DNA of 39,952 bases from Methanobacteriota archaeon (GCA_005878525.1 VBMB01000138.1:1-39952), one strand, 5' to 3'. Counted from the stretch's first letter, positions 8,394 through 17,503 are shown. Program-made: numbers and translations. Notes: generated from the letters alone by a model not told the origin.

Positions 8394-9949
8394 CCGACCT
8401 TCAGCTTCGGCCAGTCCTCGAGGACCGCGTGGGCCCCGTTGTACCCCGGAGCGCCGCTCACGCCGCCTCCGGGATGCGTGCCGGCGCCGCACAGGTACAG
8501 CCCCTCGACCGGCGTGCGGTAATTCGACCAACCGGGTACCGGCCGGAACGAGAAGAACTGGTCCGGTCCCATCTCCCCGTGCGACTGGTGCGCTTCTGTC
8601 AGCCCGAAGCGACGCTCCAGGTCGAGCGGCGTGATCACGTCGCGGGCGAGGATTGCCTTCGGGACGTTCGGCGCGTACTCGGAGAGCGTCTCGATCACTC
8701 GGTCCCCGTACGGCTCCCGTAACTCGTCCCAGGAACCCACGGCCAGGTGATATGGACTGTACTGTACGTAGATCGAGAGCGTGTGTTTCCCCGGCGGCGC
8801 GACGGACGGATCGAGGGCGCTCTGGGTGACGACCTCGAGCCAGGGATGCTCGGAGGGTCGGCCGTACTTGGCGTCGAGAAACGCGTCCTCGACGTAGTCG
8901 ATCGAGGGTCCGATGTATGTGCTTCCCCGATGATGCGGTCCGGGCGTCCGGTCGGCCGCGGACCACCGGGGGAGCTCCGACAATGCGCAGTTGACTTTCA
9001 TCGCGGCCCCGTGCATTTTGATCGCGGCGATGGCGCGGCGAAATTCGACGGGCAGGTTATCCGGTTCCACCATCTGGAGGAACGTGCGTTTCGGATCCGC
9101 GGTCGAGACGACCGCCTTGGCGTCGATCGTTCGCCCTCCTTCGAGTCGCACCCCGACTGCGCGTCCTCCCTGGACGCGAATTCTCTCGACCGGAGAGCGG
9201 AGAAGGATTTCCACGCAGCGGGCGCGTGCGGCGGCCGCGAGGGCGTCGGGCAATGCGCCCATCCCGCCAAGCACGAGCCCCCAGCCACCGACCTGGCCGT
9301 CGATGTTCCCGAGGAGGTTGTGCGCGAGCGTGAACGCGGTCCCTGGCGCCGAGGGTCCGGAGAAATGACCGATTACGCTCTCGTTCGCGAAGGCGGCTTT
9401 GACCTCATCCGACTCGAAATATTCATCGAGGAGTTCTTCCGCGCTGTAGAAGAGCAAGCGCCGGAGGAGGTCCTCCGCTTCCGGGCCGCGGAGAAGCGAG
9501 ACCAAGTCAGCGATCGGGACGGGCGGGGCGAGGAGCATCGGTTCGACGAGGTCGTAGACCTCGGCCCACATCGCCTCGTACTTCGGATACGCCGCCGCGT
9601 CTTTCTTCGAGAACTTCGCGATTTCCTTCGCGGTCTTCTTGCCGCCGGACCAGAGGAGAAGATATCGTCCATCGGGGAAAGGGCAGAAGCCCTGTGGGTC
9701 GAAGGCCACTTGCCGCAGCCCGAACTTCGCGAGCTCGAGATCCTCGATGATCTGCGGGCGGAAGAGTCCCGACACGTAAGCCGCAGCGCTGACCTTGAAT
9801 CCCGGCGCGATCTCGTCCGTGACGCACGCGCCTCCGACACGGTCTGCACGCTCGACAACGACGACGCCGAGCCCCGCTTTGGCGAGATAGTTCGCGGCGA
9901 CGAGCCCGTTATGGCCCGCCCCGATGATGACGACGTCCGCCGGGGTCAT
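8390..9949 (-). CDS. FAD-dependent oxidoreductase, phytoene desaturase/PYROXD2-like
   Basis: The listed ORF starts at 10078, but residue 44 (ATG at 9949) begins a normal flavoprotein N-terminus, MTPADVVIIGAGHNGLVAANYLAKAG, giving 519 residues. This GxGxxG dinucleotide-binding fold is followed by VVVERADRVGGACVTDE, the second part of the FAD site. The C-terminal block GLYLCGAGTHPGGGVSGAPGYNGA is the flavin-contacting motif of the CrtI/PYROXD2 group. Members include carotenoid desaturases and the poorly understood PYROXD2 oxidoreductases, and the length fits the latter. No carotenoid genes lie beside it, so a desaturase role is not supported by context. The leader-encoded 43 residues of the longer ORF are Arg-rich and probably not translated. 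Confidence 0.88.
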   Translation of the reverse strand: MTPADVVIIGAGHNGLVAANYLAKAGLGVVVVERADRVGGACVTDEIAPGFKVSAAAYVSGLFRPQIIEDLELAKFGLRQVAFDPQGFCPFPDGRYLLLWSGGKKTAKEIAKFSKKDAAAYPKYEAMWAEVYDLVEPMLLAPPVPIADLVSLLRGPEAEDLLRRLLFYSAEELLDEYFESDEVKAAFANESVIGHFSGPSAPGTAFTLAHNLLGNIDGQVGGWGLVLGGMGALPDALAAAARARCVEILLRSPVERIRVQGGRAVGVRLEGGRTIDAKAVVSTADPKRTFLQMVEPDNLPVEFRRAIAAIKMHGAAMKVNCALSELPRWSAADRTPGPHHRGSTYIGPSIDYVEDAFLDAKYGRPSEHPWLEVVTQSALDPSVAPPGKHTLSIYVQYSPYHLAVGSWDELREPYGDRVIETLSEYAPNVPKAILARDVITPLDLERRFGLTEAHQSHGEMGPDQFFSFRPVPGWSNYRTPVEGLYLCGAGTHPGGGVSGAPGYNGAHAVLEDWPKLKVG

Positions 9950-10084
9950 CCCCAGCCGGGGATAACTTCGACTCCTATGGCGGTTTCGTCTTGCAGGCCT
10001 GATACGACCGCGAATTGCCTTTCGGTATGGTATTGAGTCGTTGGTTCGTGAGAGACAGCTCGGGATTCCGGCTATCAAGGAAAT

Positions 10085-11011
10085 TCAGCGACGCTTCAAC
10101 GCTGGGTTCATGATCTCCTCGAGTCCGTATCCTAGCATGGCGAAGCCTAGCACCACCACCGTGATGAAGAGTCCGGGCGGGCCAAAGTACCACCAATGAC
10201 CCTGGACAAGTGCGAGGTGGACGTACGATTCATTGACGAGGACTCCCCAGCTCTTGATCACGTCGGGTCCCGACGCGCCCAGGCCGAAGAAAGAGAGAAA
10301 GGCCTCCGTGAAGACCGAGTTCGACACGGTCAGCACGGCCTCCGCCCAAACGAGCGGCATAACGTTCGGAATAATGTGCTTACGGACGATGAAACCCGGT
10401 CGCGCACCGATCGCGCGGGACCGTTCGATGAACTGACGTTCCTTTACGGTCAGAACTTGCGATCGGATTACCCGCGCGGTGCTCGGCCAACTAACGATGG
10501 CAATTGCCAGGATGATCGTGGGGAGGCTGGGCGTAAGGATGATGACGAGTACCAGGACGAACGGGAGCCAAGGTATCACAAGGAAGAAATCGGTCATCCG
10601 CGCGAGGATCAGGTCCGTTATGCCGCCGTAGAAGCCGCCAAAGACGCCTACCGCGGTCCCGAGGACCATCGCGACGATCGATGCGCTGAACCCGATAATC
10701 AGCGAGATTTGTCCGCCATAAACGAGAAGAGTCAAGAGATCGAAGCCCTCCCAGTCGGTTCCGAGCCAGTGAGCGCTTGACGGAGGCAAGTTGTCGTCCG
10801 TCCGCTGCAGCTGCGTTGGATACGGCCCGACGAGAAGCGGAGCCCCGAACGATATGACCGAGAAGAGCACAATGATGGCGATGCCCGCGAAGGCAAGGCG
10901 GTTCTTTATCAAAACCGCAGCAAACTTACGGAACCTTTCGATGTCGTGCGAGAGCCGCTCGCGAAGCAGGGAATACCGCCTTCCGACGACGGTGGTCTCC
11001 CCCATCTTCAT
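10085..11011 (-). CDS. ABC transporter permease, DppC/OppC type
   Basis: This 308-residue permease of the peptide/nickel importer family has a soluble N-terminus and about six membrane helices. The cytoplasmic EAA loop that contacts the ATPase is seen as FIERSRAIGARPGFIVRKHIIPNVMPLV, preceded by the typical HWLGTDWEGFDLLTLLVYGGQISL. Its start overlaps the stop of the DppB-type gene by 4 bp (ATGA), indicating translational coupling. The C-terminus MLGYGLEEIMNPALKRR is usual for the family. Together with the upstream permease and the binding protein it forms an importer for peptides or similar solutes. No ATP-binding subunit gene is found nearby, so the ATPases must come from elsewhere. Confidence 0.94.
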   Translation of the reverse strand: MKMGETTVVGRRYSLLRERLSHDIERFRKFAAVLIKNRLAFAGIAIIVLFSVISFGAPLLVGPYPTQLQRTDDNLPPSSAHWLGTDWEGFDLLTLLVYGGQISLIIGFSASIVAMVLGTAVGVFGGFYGGITDLILARMTDFFLVIPWLPFVLVLVIILTPSLPTIILAIAIVSWPSTARVIRSQVLTVKERQFIERSRAIGARPGFIVRKHIIPNVMPLVWAEAVLTVSNSVFTEAFLSFFGLGASGPDVIKSWGVLVNESYVHLALVQGHWWYFGPPGLFITVVVLGFAMLGYGLEEIMNPALKRR

Positions 11012-12003
11012 GCCTCGCGAACCCGAGGGTCTAGGAACATGTACAGGACATCCGCCATCGCATTGGCGACGACCACGCCAATGGTGGCGATCAGAAAAAT
11101 CCCCGAAAGGAGGGGGAAGTCAAAAGCTGTCGTAGCTTCCCAAGTGAGCTGGCCGAGGCCTTGGATGGTAAAGACAATTTCGATAACGATTGCCCCGCTC
11201 ACGACCCAACCAAAGTACAACGCGGACGCAGTCACCAACGGCAACCGCGCGTTCGGCAACGCGTGCCAGCGCAGCTGTTGACCCTGACTCAACCCCTTTG
11301 CGCGCGCGGTTATCATGTAATCTTCGGGCAAGACGTCGGTCAGGGAGTTGCGCAACGTCAGGGAAAACCAGGCAACGTTCGTGATGACGAACGTGGCGAC
11401 GGGCAGGATCAAATGCCACATGTAGTCCAGGACCGTCGAAAGCAAGTCCATCCGCGCATACGCACCAAAGTCCCAATACACGGGAAAAATACGTATGGTT
11501 ACTGAGAGGCTGAAGATCAACAAGAGAGACACCCAGAAGGACGGCATCGAGTACCCAAATAGGGTGGAAAGGGTGATGATGACGTCCGCCGGGCGTCCGC
11601 GCCTCCATCCCGAGATCCGACCGAGGATGATTCCAAGCCACATGGTCGTGGCGGTGGCCACGCCGACGAGGATGAGTGTCGTCCAGAGGCGTGGGGCGAT
11701 GATGGTCGCAACGGGGACCCCTGTCTGGTACGTGATGGAGGTCCCTAGGTTCCCGGAGAACACGTTCCGGAGGTACGTGGCAAAGCGGACGATGAGGGGC
11801 TGGTCAAGGGCCCATTCGTGGATCAACGCCGCCCGGAGGGGGCACTCACCGGTCACATTCGATGTTCCGCAGCCCCGGGGCAAGAGCACGTACGTAGGGT
11901 CCCCGGCGATGACTTGAAAGAGAAGGAAATTCAGAGACGCGATGAAGAAAATGGTGATGATTACATAGACGGTCTTCCGCAATAGATACCGTCGAAAGTT
12001 CAT
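11008..12003 (-). CDS. ABC transporter permease, DppB/OppB type
   Basis: This 331-residue permease begins with MNFRRYLLRKTVYVIITIFF, the standard DppB first helix. It has about six membrane helices, with the large external loop after helix 1. The EAA loop is at DYMITARAKGLSQGQQLRWHALPNARLPLV. The C-terminus ends in DVLYMFLDPRVRE, a family hallmark. It pairs with the DppC-type gene (4-bp overlap) and lies 51 bp downstream of the binding-protein gene, so the three probably form one operon transcribed leftward. The coding sequence appears slightly more AT-rich at third positions than flanking genes, a visual impression only. Confidence 0.94.
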   Translation of the reverse strand: MNFRRYLLRKTVYVIITIFFIASLNFLLFQVIAGDPTYVLLPRGCGTSNVTGECPLRAALIHEWALDQPLIVRFATYLRNVFSGNLGTSITYQTGVPVATIIAPRLWTTLILVGVATATTMWLGIILGRISGWRRGRPADVIITLSTLFGYSMPSFWVSLLLIFSLSVTIRIFPVYWDFGAYARMDLLSTVLDYMWHLILPVATFVITNVAWFSLTLRNSLTDVLPEDYMITARAKGLSQGQQLRWHALPNARLPLVTASALYFGWVVSGAIVIEIVFTIQGLGQLTWEATTAFDFPLLSGIFLIATIGVVVANAMADVLYMFLDPRVREA

Positions 12004-12054
12004 CCGGTCCCTTCTGGTCGCGGCCGATGCTGCTCGCCCGATCGCTCCCGGCGA

Positions 12055-14880
12055 TCATCGACTCGGGACTTCGATTTTACCTTCTTCCTCCTCTTTCTTC
12101 CGGCGGCGCATCCTCAGGAAAACGGCGACCGCCACCAACACGGCGACGATGCCCAGCGCGGTGCCGGCAATGACGAGGGGCGACAACCCCGCTGGCGGCT
12201 GAGCCAGCGGATTCAAGGAGAAGTCGACGGTCTTCGTTTGTCCATCCACGACCACGATGCCGGTCTTGTTGCTCGACAAGTAACCGGTCGCACTCGCGTT
12301 GACGGAGTAAGTCCCTGGCGTGAGAGACTTGTTGTACGACCCTTGGCTATTCGCGCTCACCGCGTACTGCTGTCCGCCGCTCGCATAAATGTAGATCGCG
12401 GCTCCGGCGATCGGGGTGTTCCCGGCGGCGCTTCGTACGGTGCCCGCGATCCACCCTCGAGCCGGGATGAGGAGGAAGTTCACCGCCGTCATCGCATTCG
12501 CGGAGACGGTCACGCCCGTCGTGGTCTTGCTTTCGTGCAGAGACGCACTGGCCGTCACGGCGTACGTCCCGGCCGGAAGCAGGATGCTGTACGCCCCGGT
12601 TGAATCCGTCAAGGCGGCGTAACTCCCGGGCGACGTGCGAACCCCGGCCCCGGAAATCGCGAGTTGGGTCGTGCTATCTTTGACCGTTCCATTCACCCAA
12701 CCCAGGCCTCCGACGACCGGGACTACATGGACTTCGAACGGGTCCGAGGTGGCGCTTAACGCCCCATCGGATACCGTCAACGTCACGTTGTAGTATCCCG
12801 AGCCCGCCCATTTGTAGGAGGCCGTATCGCCCTGGGCCGCTGAGGTGGTCGAGTGGATCGTCTGGTTGCCTTCTCCCCAATGCCAGGCCCACGTCAGCGT
12901 CTCGCCCGGATCCGGGTCCGTCGAATTGCCAATGAAGGTCACTGACTGATTCACGAACGCCGTGATCGGTGGCGTGCCGGCAAGGATGGGCTTCGTAGGT
13001 GGGTTGTTCACGGGTCCGCCCATCACGGTCAAGTCGAAGAACAAGGGGTTAGCGCCCCAGAAGGCATCCATCTGGCGGTACGGATGGGCGTTCCAGTCGC
13101 CCCAACCGGTGAACCGGTCCGTCCGCCAAGCCCACTCGCCGTACGGAAAAAGGTAGATGATGTAGACTGCGCTCTCGTAGTTCAGTTTCTCGGCCGCCCG
13201 CACATCTTTCTGCCTCTGAGTGAAGTTCGTGTCAGAGAGCTGCTTCACGTAGAGGGCGGTGTAACTCGCATTGTCCCAGAAGTTGTCGTTCCAGCCATCA
13301 AGGGTGAAGCTCGACTCGATGCTGAGCAGGTAGTTCGGGTCCGGATCGCCGGACCAGTACCAGATGTATGTGTCCACTTTGCCGCCATAGACGTCCTTAC
13401 TCAGCGAATTCTCCAGCTTGGTTGTTGGGACCAGCTTGATCCCGATCTGGGCCCACGCGGTCACCAAGTAGTTGCCGACGGCCTGTTCCTGCAAGAATTC
13501 CTTCCGGACGTCCATCGAGAAGATGAGTTGCGTGCCTTGTGCGATTGTCCTCGGTTTGCCATTCGTGTCGGTGAAGCTGATTGTTCGGTTCGCTTGCCGG
13601 TACCGAGCTCCGGAGCGGTCCGTCCACCATGAGTCGTACCCAGCCCTGTCCAGGAGCGCGTTCGCCGCGCTGACATCGAACGTCAGGTTCGCGCCGGGAT
13701 CGGATGGCGGATCGTACCACCACTGTGGAGTGATCGGGGTCATGAGAGAGTCGCCCCGGACCCCGTGGCCTCCGTAGATCGTCTTTAGGATGTAATCCTT
13801 GTTTGTCGCCATTGCCATCGCCCGGCGGACGTTCTCATCGTATCGGGCGGGGTTGAGGAACGTCGTATCATACTGCGAGATGCCAATTTCATTCCAGTAC
13901 TGGGTGCTGATCAATCCCTCCTGCCGCGCGATGCCGCTCGCCCCCGCCAATGACTCGTAGCCGGCGGAGCTAAACTTCCCCATGTCGATGGCGCCGGTCT
14001 CAAGCGCGTACACCATTTGGCTCTCGTCTAGGAATTGAATCATGTAAATGGTATCAATATTGGACGGTCCCGTGTGGCTCCCGACCGGATGGTACTTGGG
14101 ATTCTTGTGAACCGCGATCGGCTGGTGCTGCGACCATTGCGTGCAGATGTTCGAGTCCGCAACGAACGGGCCGCTCCCGATTAGCCCGGGAGGGCTGCTG
14201 GTCGGACAGTTGTCGTATCGGTACTGCGCGTTGTCGAGCGCAATGCCGAACCATTGGCTTCGGGGGATGATTGGGAAGAAGAGCGCCTTGCCCGGCACAA
14301 AAGGCCGGTCGAAGTAGACGGTCACGTTCCCCGGGGACGTGACCTGCGCTTGGCATCTGGCGCCCGGGGGCGGATCCACATACGAATGCTGGGTGGGCGG
14401 CACTCCGCAAGACACGATACGGTTCGCATAAGGTTCGTAGTTCCACAAGAGGTTGAAGTTCTGGGCGTTGTAATTGATGGTGAAGGCAACGTCGGATGCG
14501 GTCAACGGGGTGCCGTCGGACCAGTTCACGTTTTGCCGAATCCAATACGTCCAATTCTGAGACGTGGCATCCGGGACAGCGTTCACCGCGATGCTAGGAA
14601 CGAAATTTCCATCTTGATCAAACGAGTACAGATAATCGTAAACCAGCCCATAGAACTCGAACGACGGATCATTTAGGCCTTGGAACGGGTTCAGTTTGTC
14701 GAGCGCTTCGAGGAAGCCGATGCGCAACTCGACCGGGGCCGCCTTCGGGGCAGGCGTGGCTGGTGCGGCTCCGACCGGCTGCACTGCGAGAACGAAGACG
14801 ACCAACCCACAAATCACGCCAAGGCGCGTCTGCCAAATACGAATCGCCTCCAAAGAGAGGTGGAACCGCCTCCGCCCCAC
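12055..14880 (-). CDS. Family 5 substrate-binding protein with PKD and two carboxypeptidase-regulatory-like domains
   Basis: This is a 941-residue lipid- or membrane-anchored binding protein. A signal peptide (hydrophobic GVICGLVVFVLAVQPVGA) leads into a family 5 extracellular solute-binding domain spanning about residues 50-620 (LRIGFLEALDKLNPF...). A PKD-like domain follows at about 640-730 (FIGNSTDPDPGETLTWAWHWGEG, YNVTLTVSDG). Two carboxypeptidase-regulatory-like beta-sandwich repeats come next (GWVNGTVKD..., GWIAGTVRS...). The end is a membrane helix with a basic stop (VAVFLRMRRRKK). It should capture peptides or oligosaccharides for the adjacent permeases. The start is GTG. The extra C-terminal modules form a stalk, common in archaeal surface proteins, and make the protein much longer than a normal ~550-residue member. 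Confidence 0.93.
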   Translation of the reverse strand: MGRRRFHLSLEAIRIWQTRLGVICGLVVFVLAVQPVGAAPATPAPKAAPVELRIGFLEALDKLNPFQGLNDPSFEFYGLVYDYLYSFDQDGNFVPSIAVNAVPDATSQNWTYWIRQNVNWSDGTPLTASDVAFTINYNAQNFNLLWNYEPYANRIVSCGVPPTQHSYVDPPPGARCQAQVTSPGNVTVYFDRPFVPGKALFFPIIPRSQWFGIALDNAQYRYDNCPTSSPPGLIGSGPFVADSNICTQWSQHQPIAVHKNPKYHPVGSHTGPSNIDTIYMIQFLDESQMVYALETGAIDMGKFSSAGYESLAGASGIARQEGLISTQYWNEIGISQYDTTFLNPARYDENVRRAMAMATNKDYILKTIYGGHGVRGDSLMTPITPQWWYDPPSDPGANLTFDVSAANALLDRAGYDSWWTDRSGARYRQANRTISFTDTNGKPRTIAQGTQLIFSMDVRKEFLQEQAVGNYLVTAWAQIGIKLVPTTKLENSLSKDVYGGKVDTYIWYWSGDPDPNYLLSIESSFTLDGWNDNFWDNASYTALYVKQLSDTNFTQRQKDVRAAEKLNYESAVYIIYLFPYGEWAWRTDRFTGWGDWNAHPYRQMDAFWGANPLFFDLTVMGGPVNNPPTKPILAGTPPITAFVNQSVTFIGNSTDPDPGETLTWAWHWGEGNQTIHSTTSAAQGDTASYKWAGSGYYNVTLTVSDGALSATSDPFEVHVVPVVGGLGWVNGTVKDSTTQLAISGAGVRTSPGSYAALTDSTGAYSILLPAGTYAVTASASLHESKTTTGVTVSANAMTAVNFLLIPARGWIAGTVRSAAGNTPIAGAAIYIYASGGQQYAVSANSQGSYNKSLTPGTYSVNASATGYLSSNKTGIVVVDGQTKTVDFSLNPLAQPPAGLSPLVIAGTALGIVAVLVAVAVFLRMRRRKKEEEEGKIEVPSR

Positions 14881-15027
14881 GCGTGATAAAGGATGCCACT
14901 GTCCCCATATGAAGGTATCTCCATGCTCTGAATCTGGAACCGTGCAAAGTCCTTCAGACGTCCTACAATAACCGAGTGCTAAAAGGCGCGCAGAAACTCG
15001 CCGATTTGACGACTTTTGTGCAAGAAC

Positions 15028-15038
15028 CTTTAATAAAA
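15028..15038 (+). promoter_or_regulatory. TATA-like element upstream of the DMT transporter gene
   Basis: Reads CTTTAATAAAA, the most AT-rich TATA-like stretch in the 258-bp divergent spacer 14881-15138. It is 100 nt upstream of the ATG at 15139, so if used the transcript would have a leader of about 75 nt. Apart from this and a weak CATATG-type element near 14908 on the minus strand, nothing else was recognised in the spacer. Confidence 0.4.
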
Positions 15039-15138
15039 CCTGAGGTTTCGGTTTGCCCGAACCCTTCCGACGTGCGGAAACGCGCGGAGTGGGCGTTCAT
15101 GAACGAAACGGATCCAGACCAACGAAGCGAGGCGAGAG

Positions 15139-15987
15139 ATGGAGCTCTGGCTCGTCTGCGCCCTGCTCACGGTCGTCTGCTACGGCGTGGGCGAGGGCCT
15201 GTCCAAAGAGCCGACAGTCCGGCTCGGTTCAGCTCGAATGCTCGTCCTGTACGCGGTCGGTAGCGCGCCAATCTACGCCGCCTGGTTTTTCCTCGGATCC
15301 GGCTGGGACCGCCTGACGGCCGTCGGCGTGGCCCTGGCGACGGCGAGCGCGGTCTGCGGCTGCTTCGGCACGATCTTCTGGTTCCGCGCCATGGAATCCG
15401 GCACCGCGAGCGTCGTCAGCGGATTCACCGCGGCCTACCCGGTCATCACGGTCGCGGCGGCCGTCGTCATCCTCGGCGTCTCGCTCGTCCCGGTGCAGAT
15501 CGTCGCGATTGCGTTCCTGCTGATCGGCGCGGTTGTCCTCGGGCTCCACGACCACCCGGGCGAAGCCGCGGTCGGGAGAGCCTGGCTCGCCCCGATGATT
15601 GTCGCGATCATCTTGTGGGGCGCCTGGGGAATCCTGGAGCGCATGTCGATCGACGCGCTCGGCTTCGCGGGAAATGCCGGAATCTACGTGATCGTCTCGA
15701 CGCCCATCTACTTGGCCGTCGCTTCGAGAGGCTTACGAGAGAGCGGCTCCTGGGATCGTGCCGGGATCCGCGAGGCGATTCCGTCGCTGTTCCTCTTTAG
15801 CATCGCCGGGATTACAATTTTCCTGGCGATCGGGCTCGGTCCGATCGCGATCGTCGTGCCCCTCACGACGGGGTACCCGATCGTCGCGATCCTGGTGCGG
15901 CGGTTCTGGATGGACGAGCGGCTCACGTTCCCGCAGAAGTTCGCGATTGGCCTCGCGATGGTCGGGGCCTTCCTCGCGGCCCTCTGA
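15139..15987 (+). CDS. EamA/DMT-superfamily transporter
   Basis: This 282-residue protein has ten predicted membrane helices arranged as two five-helix repeats, the EamA pattern. The first repeat ends in AFLLIGAVVLGLHDHPGE and the second in FPQKFAIGLAMVGAFLAAL. The repeat signature is seen in SVVSGFTAAYPVITVAAAVVILG and, in repeat two, IVVPLTTGYPIVAILVRRFWMDERL. These proteins move small metabolites such as amino acids or nucleotide sugars, usually outward; the substrate is not predictable. A purine-rich GGCGAGAG just upstream of the ATG may serve as a ribosome-binding site. The BASS-like gene follows 39 bp downstream on the same strand. Confidence 0.9.
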   Translation: MELWLVCALLTVVCYGVGEGLSKEPTVRLGSARMLVLYAVGSAPIYAAWFFLGSGWDRLTAVGVALATASAVCGCFGTIFWFRAMESGTASVVSGFTAAYPVITVAAAVVILGVSLVPVQIVAIAFLLIGAVVLGLHDHPGEAAVGRAWLAPMIVAIILWGAWGILERMSIDALGFAGNAGIYVIVSTPIYLAVASRGLRESGSWDRAGIREAIPSLFLFSIAGITIFLAIGLGPIAIVVPLTTGYPIVAILVRRFWMDERLTFPQKFAIGLAMVGAFLAAL

Positions 15988-16026
15988 TGCGGCAAGCTTT
16001 TCAACGCGGGTCCGTCTCCGGCCGAC

Positions 16027-16932
16027 GTGTTCCGCCCGTGGCGCAGCTTCCCGACGATGGTCGCCTCGGGCCTGGTGATCGGCTTCGCGACGGGCGGCTT
16101 TCCCGCGTACTCGAAGGAGATTTCGCAGGTCGCCCTCGTGCTCGGGATGACGTTCTCGATGACCGAAATCTCGATCTCCGGGATTTCCCCGCGCGCTGAG
16201 CTGCGACCGTTCTTGGTGGCCTTCGGGATGAGCTACGTCGTCCTGAGCGGTCTGATCCTCGCCTTCGCCGTCCTGAGTCCGGATCCTCAAATCCGGAGTG
16301 GTTGGGTGCTCATGGCGGCGGTCCCCCCGGCCATCGCCGTCGTGCCGATTACGTCCATCCTCCGAGGAGATACGCGTCAGTCCGTGATTGCTTTGGCCCT
16401 TCTGTATCTGCTTGGCCTAGGTCTCGTACCGGCCATCACCCTCGTTTTCACGAACCAAGCCGCGCCGTTCGGAGAACTCGTCTTGCAAACGGTCTTGCTG
16501 ATTGGAGTCCCGCTCATCGCGTCCCGGTTCCTCCGGCGGTTTCCCCGAGTCGTCAGTTTTCGCGGTAGTGGGGTGAGCATCTCGTTCTTCTTTCTCGTCG
16601 TGGCGACGGCCGGCTCCACCCGCGGACCGTTATTGGCCCATCCCGAGCTCATCACGTCTCTCGCCCTGTTTTCGTTCGGACGGACCTTCCTATTGGGTGG
16701 GGTTGTTTTCCTGCTCACGCGGGCGCTCCGCATCCCATGGGCGGATCGAGTGGCCGTGACCACGTTCTCGTCGTTCAAGAATCTCGGCTTGACGGTCGTC
16801 CTCGCGTTCGCGGTGTTCGGCTCCGTCGCCACGTTGCCTTCAATCGTTTCCCTGGTCTTTGAGATTCTCTGGCTGGCGGCGCTGCCTTTGTTGTTCCGAG
16901 CAGACATGCCCGGAGCCGCGCCACTTGCTTAG
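16027..16932 (+). CDS. Bile acid:sodium symporter (BASS/SBF)-like membrane transporter
   Basis: This 301-residue protein has about nine or ten hydrophobic segments. The segment MAAVPPAIAVVPITSILRGDTRQSV matches the core of BASS-family carriers, in which a P-rich crossover helix is followed by T...GD and forms part of the sodium and substrate site. The C-terminal repeat half (FSSFKNLGLTVVLAFAVFG) supports the inverted-repeat fold. BASS proteins import organic anions such as keto acids, pantoate or bile acids with sodium; the cargo here is unknown. The start is GTG at 16027, with a weak AT-rich element (AAGCTTTTCAAC) 22-33 nt upstream suggesting a separate leaderless transcript. Confidence 0.8.
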   Translation: MFRPWRSFPTMVASGLVIGFATGGFPAYSKEISQVALVLGMTFSMTEISISGISPRAELRPFLVAFGMSYVVLSGLILAFAVLSPDPQIRSGWVLMAAVPPAIAVVPITSILRGDTRQSVIALALLYLLGLGLVPAITLVFTNQAAPFGELVLQTVLLIGVPLIASRFLRRFPRVVSFRGSGVSISFFFLVVATAGSTRGPLLAHPELITSLALFSFGRTFLLGGVVFLLTRALRIPWADRVAVTTFSSFKNLGLTVVLAFAVFGSVATLPSIVSLVFEILWLAALPLLFRADMPGAAPLA

Positions 16933-16944
16933 GGGGCTGCAAGA

Positions 16945-17358
16945 TCATGCGGGCGACGGACGGGCCGAGAGCGCTCGCGAGACCGCCCCCTTGACCGGAT
17001 CGTAGTCGCGGGGATCTCGAAAGACATCGCGACCGTCCACGATGACTGCGAAGCCTTTGCCGACACGGTGGCGGAGGCCGAGCCACACACCCCTCGGCGA
17101 ATCGAGTCCCACGACCTCGATCCGAACGCGGTCCCCGAAATCCCGGAACAGGTGTTCCGCGATCCGATGCGCCCGATCCGCGTTCTCGAGCACGAAAGCC
17201 GGGGTCTCGTCCCACTCTTCGTCCCTCAGTGCCTCGACGTTCCGGTTCGTGAATGGCTGGGCGCACGCGGGCCCGCACGGCTTCAAGATCGCCGGCAGGA
17301 GGCCGAGCAGCTGGATCCGCGGGGGGCGCGTCACCACGTTCTCGAAACGGCGAACCAT
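16945..17358 (-). CDS. Small unknown protein, possibly thioredoxin-fold
   Basis: The 137-residue protein is not confidently recognised. An early beta strand (RIQLLGLLPAIL) is followed by KPCGPACAQPF, a CGPAC pair in the position of a thioredoxin-like active site. Further on come an alternating alpha/beta pattern (AHRIAEHLFRDFGDRVRIEVVGLDS) and a late strand-turn FAVIVDGRDVF. This layout suggests a glutaredoxin-like domain but could be something else. The opposite-strand ORFs over this stretch look like shadows. The gene is divergent from CstA; a perfect 15-bp palindrome lies between them. It is 12 bp from the end of the convergent BASS-like gene. Confidence 0.6.
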   Translation of the reverse strand: MVRRFENVVTRPPRIQLLGLLPAILKPCGPACAQPFTNRNVEALRDEEWDETPAFVLENADRAHRIAEHLFRDFGDRVRIEVVGLDSPRGVWLGLRHRVGKGFAVIVDGRDVFRDPRDYDPVKGAVSRALSARPSPA

Positions 17359-17436
17359 GGTATCTGTCTTCCGCGGCGGTGAGGGGGCCTCTTGGGGGTC
17401 GGGCTAGCGCATCCGGGCGGGTTTGGCCGGGGCCGG

Positions 17437-17451
17437 TAAACGTGACGTTTA
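17437..17451. promoter_or_regulatory. Perfect 15-bp palindrome between divergent genes (candidate operator)
   Basis: TAAACGT-G-ACGTTTA is a perfect inverted repeat with 7-bp arms. It overlaps the only TATA-like sequence (ACGTTTAAG) upstream of CstA and lies in the spacer it shares with the divergent thioredoxin-like gene. The position is that of a repressor or activator site. Confidence 0.5.
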
Positions 17452-17453
17452 AG
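17445..17453 (+). promoter_or_regulatory. TATA-like promoter of cstA
   Basis: Reads ACGTTTAAG. It is ~65 nt upstream of the GTG start, so the transcript would have a ~35-40 nt leader, which agrees with the presence of a strong ribosome-binding site at that gene. Confidence 0.4.
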
Positions 17454-17503
17454 CGGCCTGACAAGAATACCCGTGGCAGCTCCTCGCAGGGGTTCGGGGA
17501 GCG

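Noticed and set aside
6876-8966. 696-residue minus-strand ORF opposite the APC permease
   Set aside because: Its composition is Arg/Asp/Glu/His-rich with no motif, and it lies antisense to a clear permease and the end of the FAD oxidoreductase. It is a GC-driven shadow.
8747-10036. 429-residue plus-strand ORF over the FAD oxidoreductase
   Set aside because: The minus strand has clear FAD motifs at both ends; this frame is a shadow.
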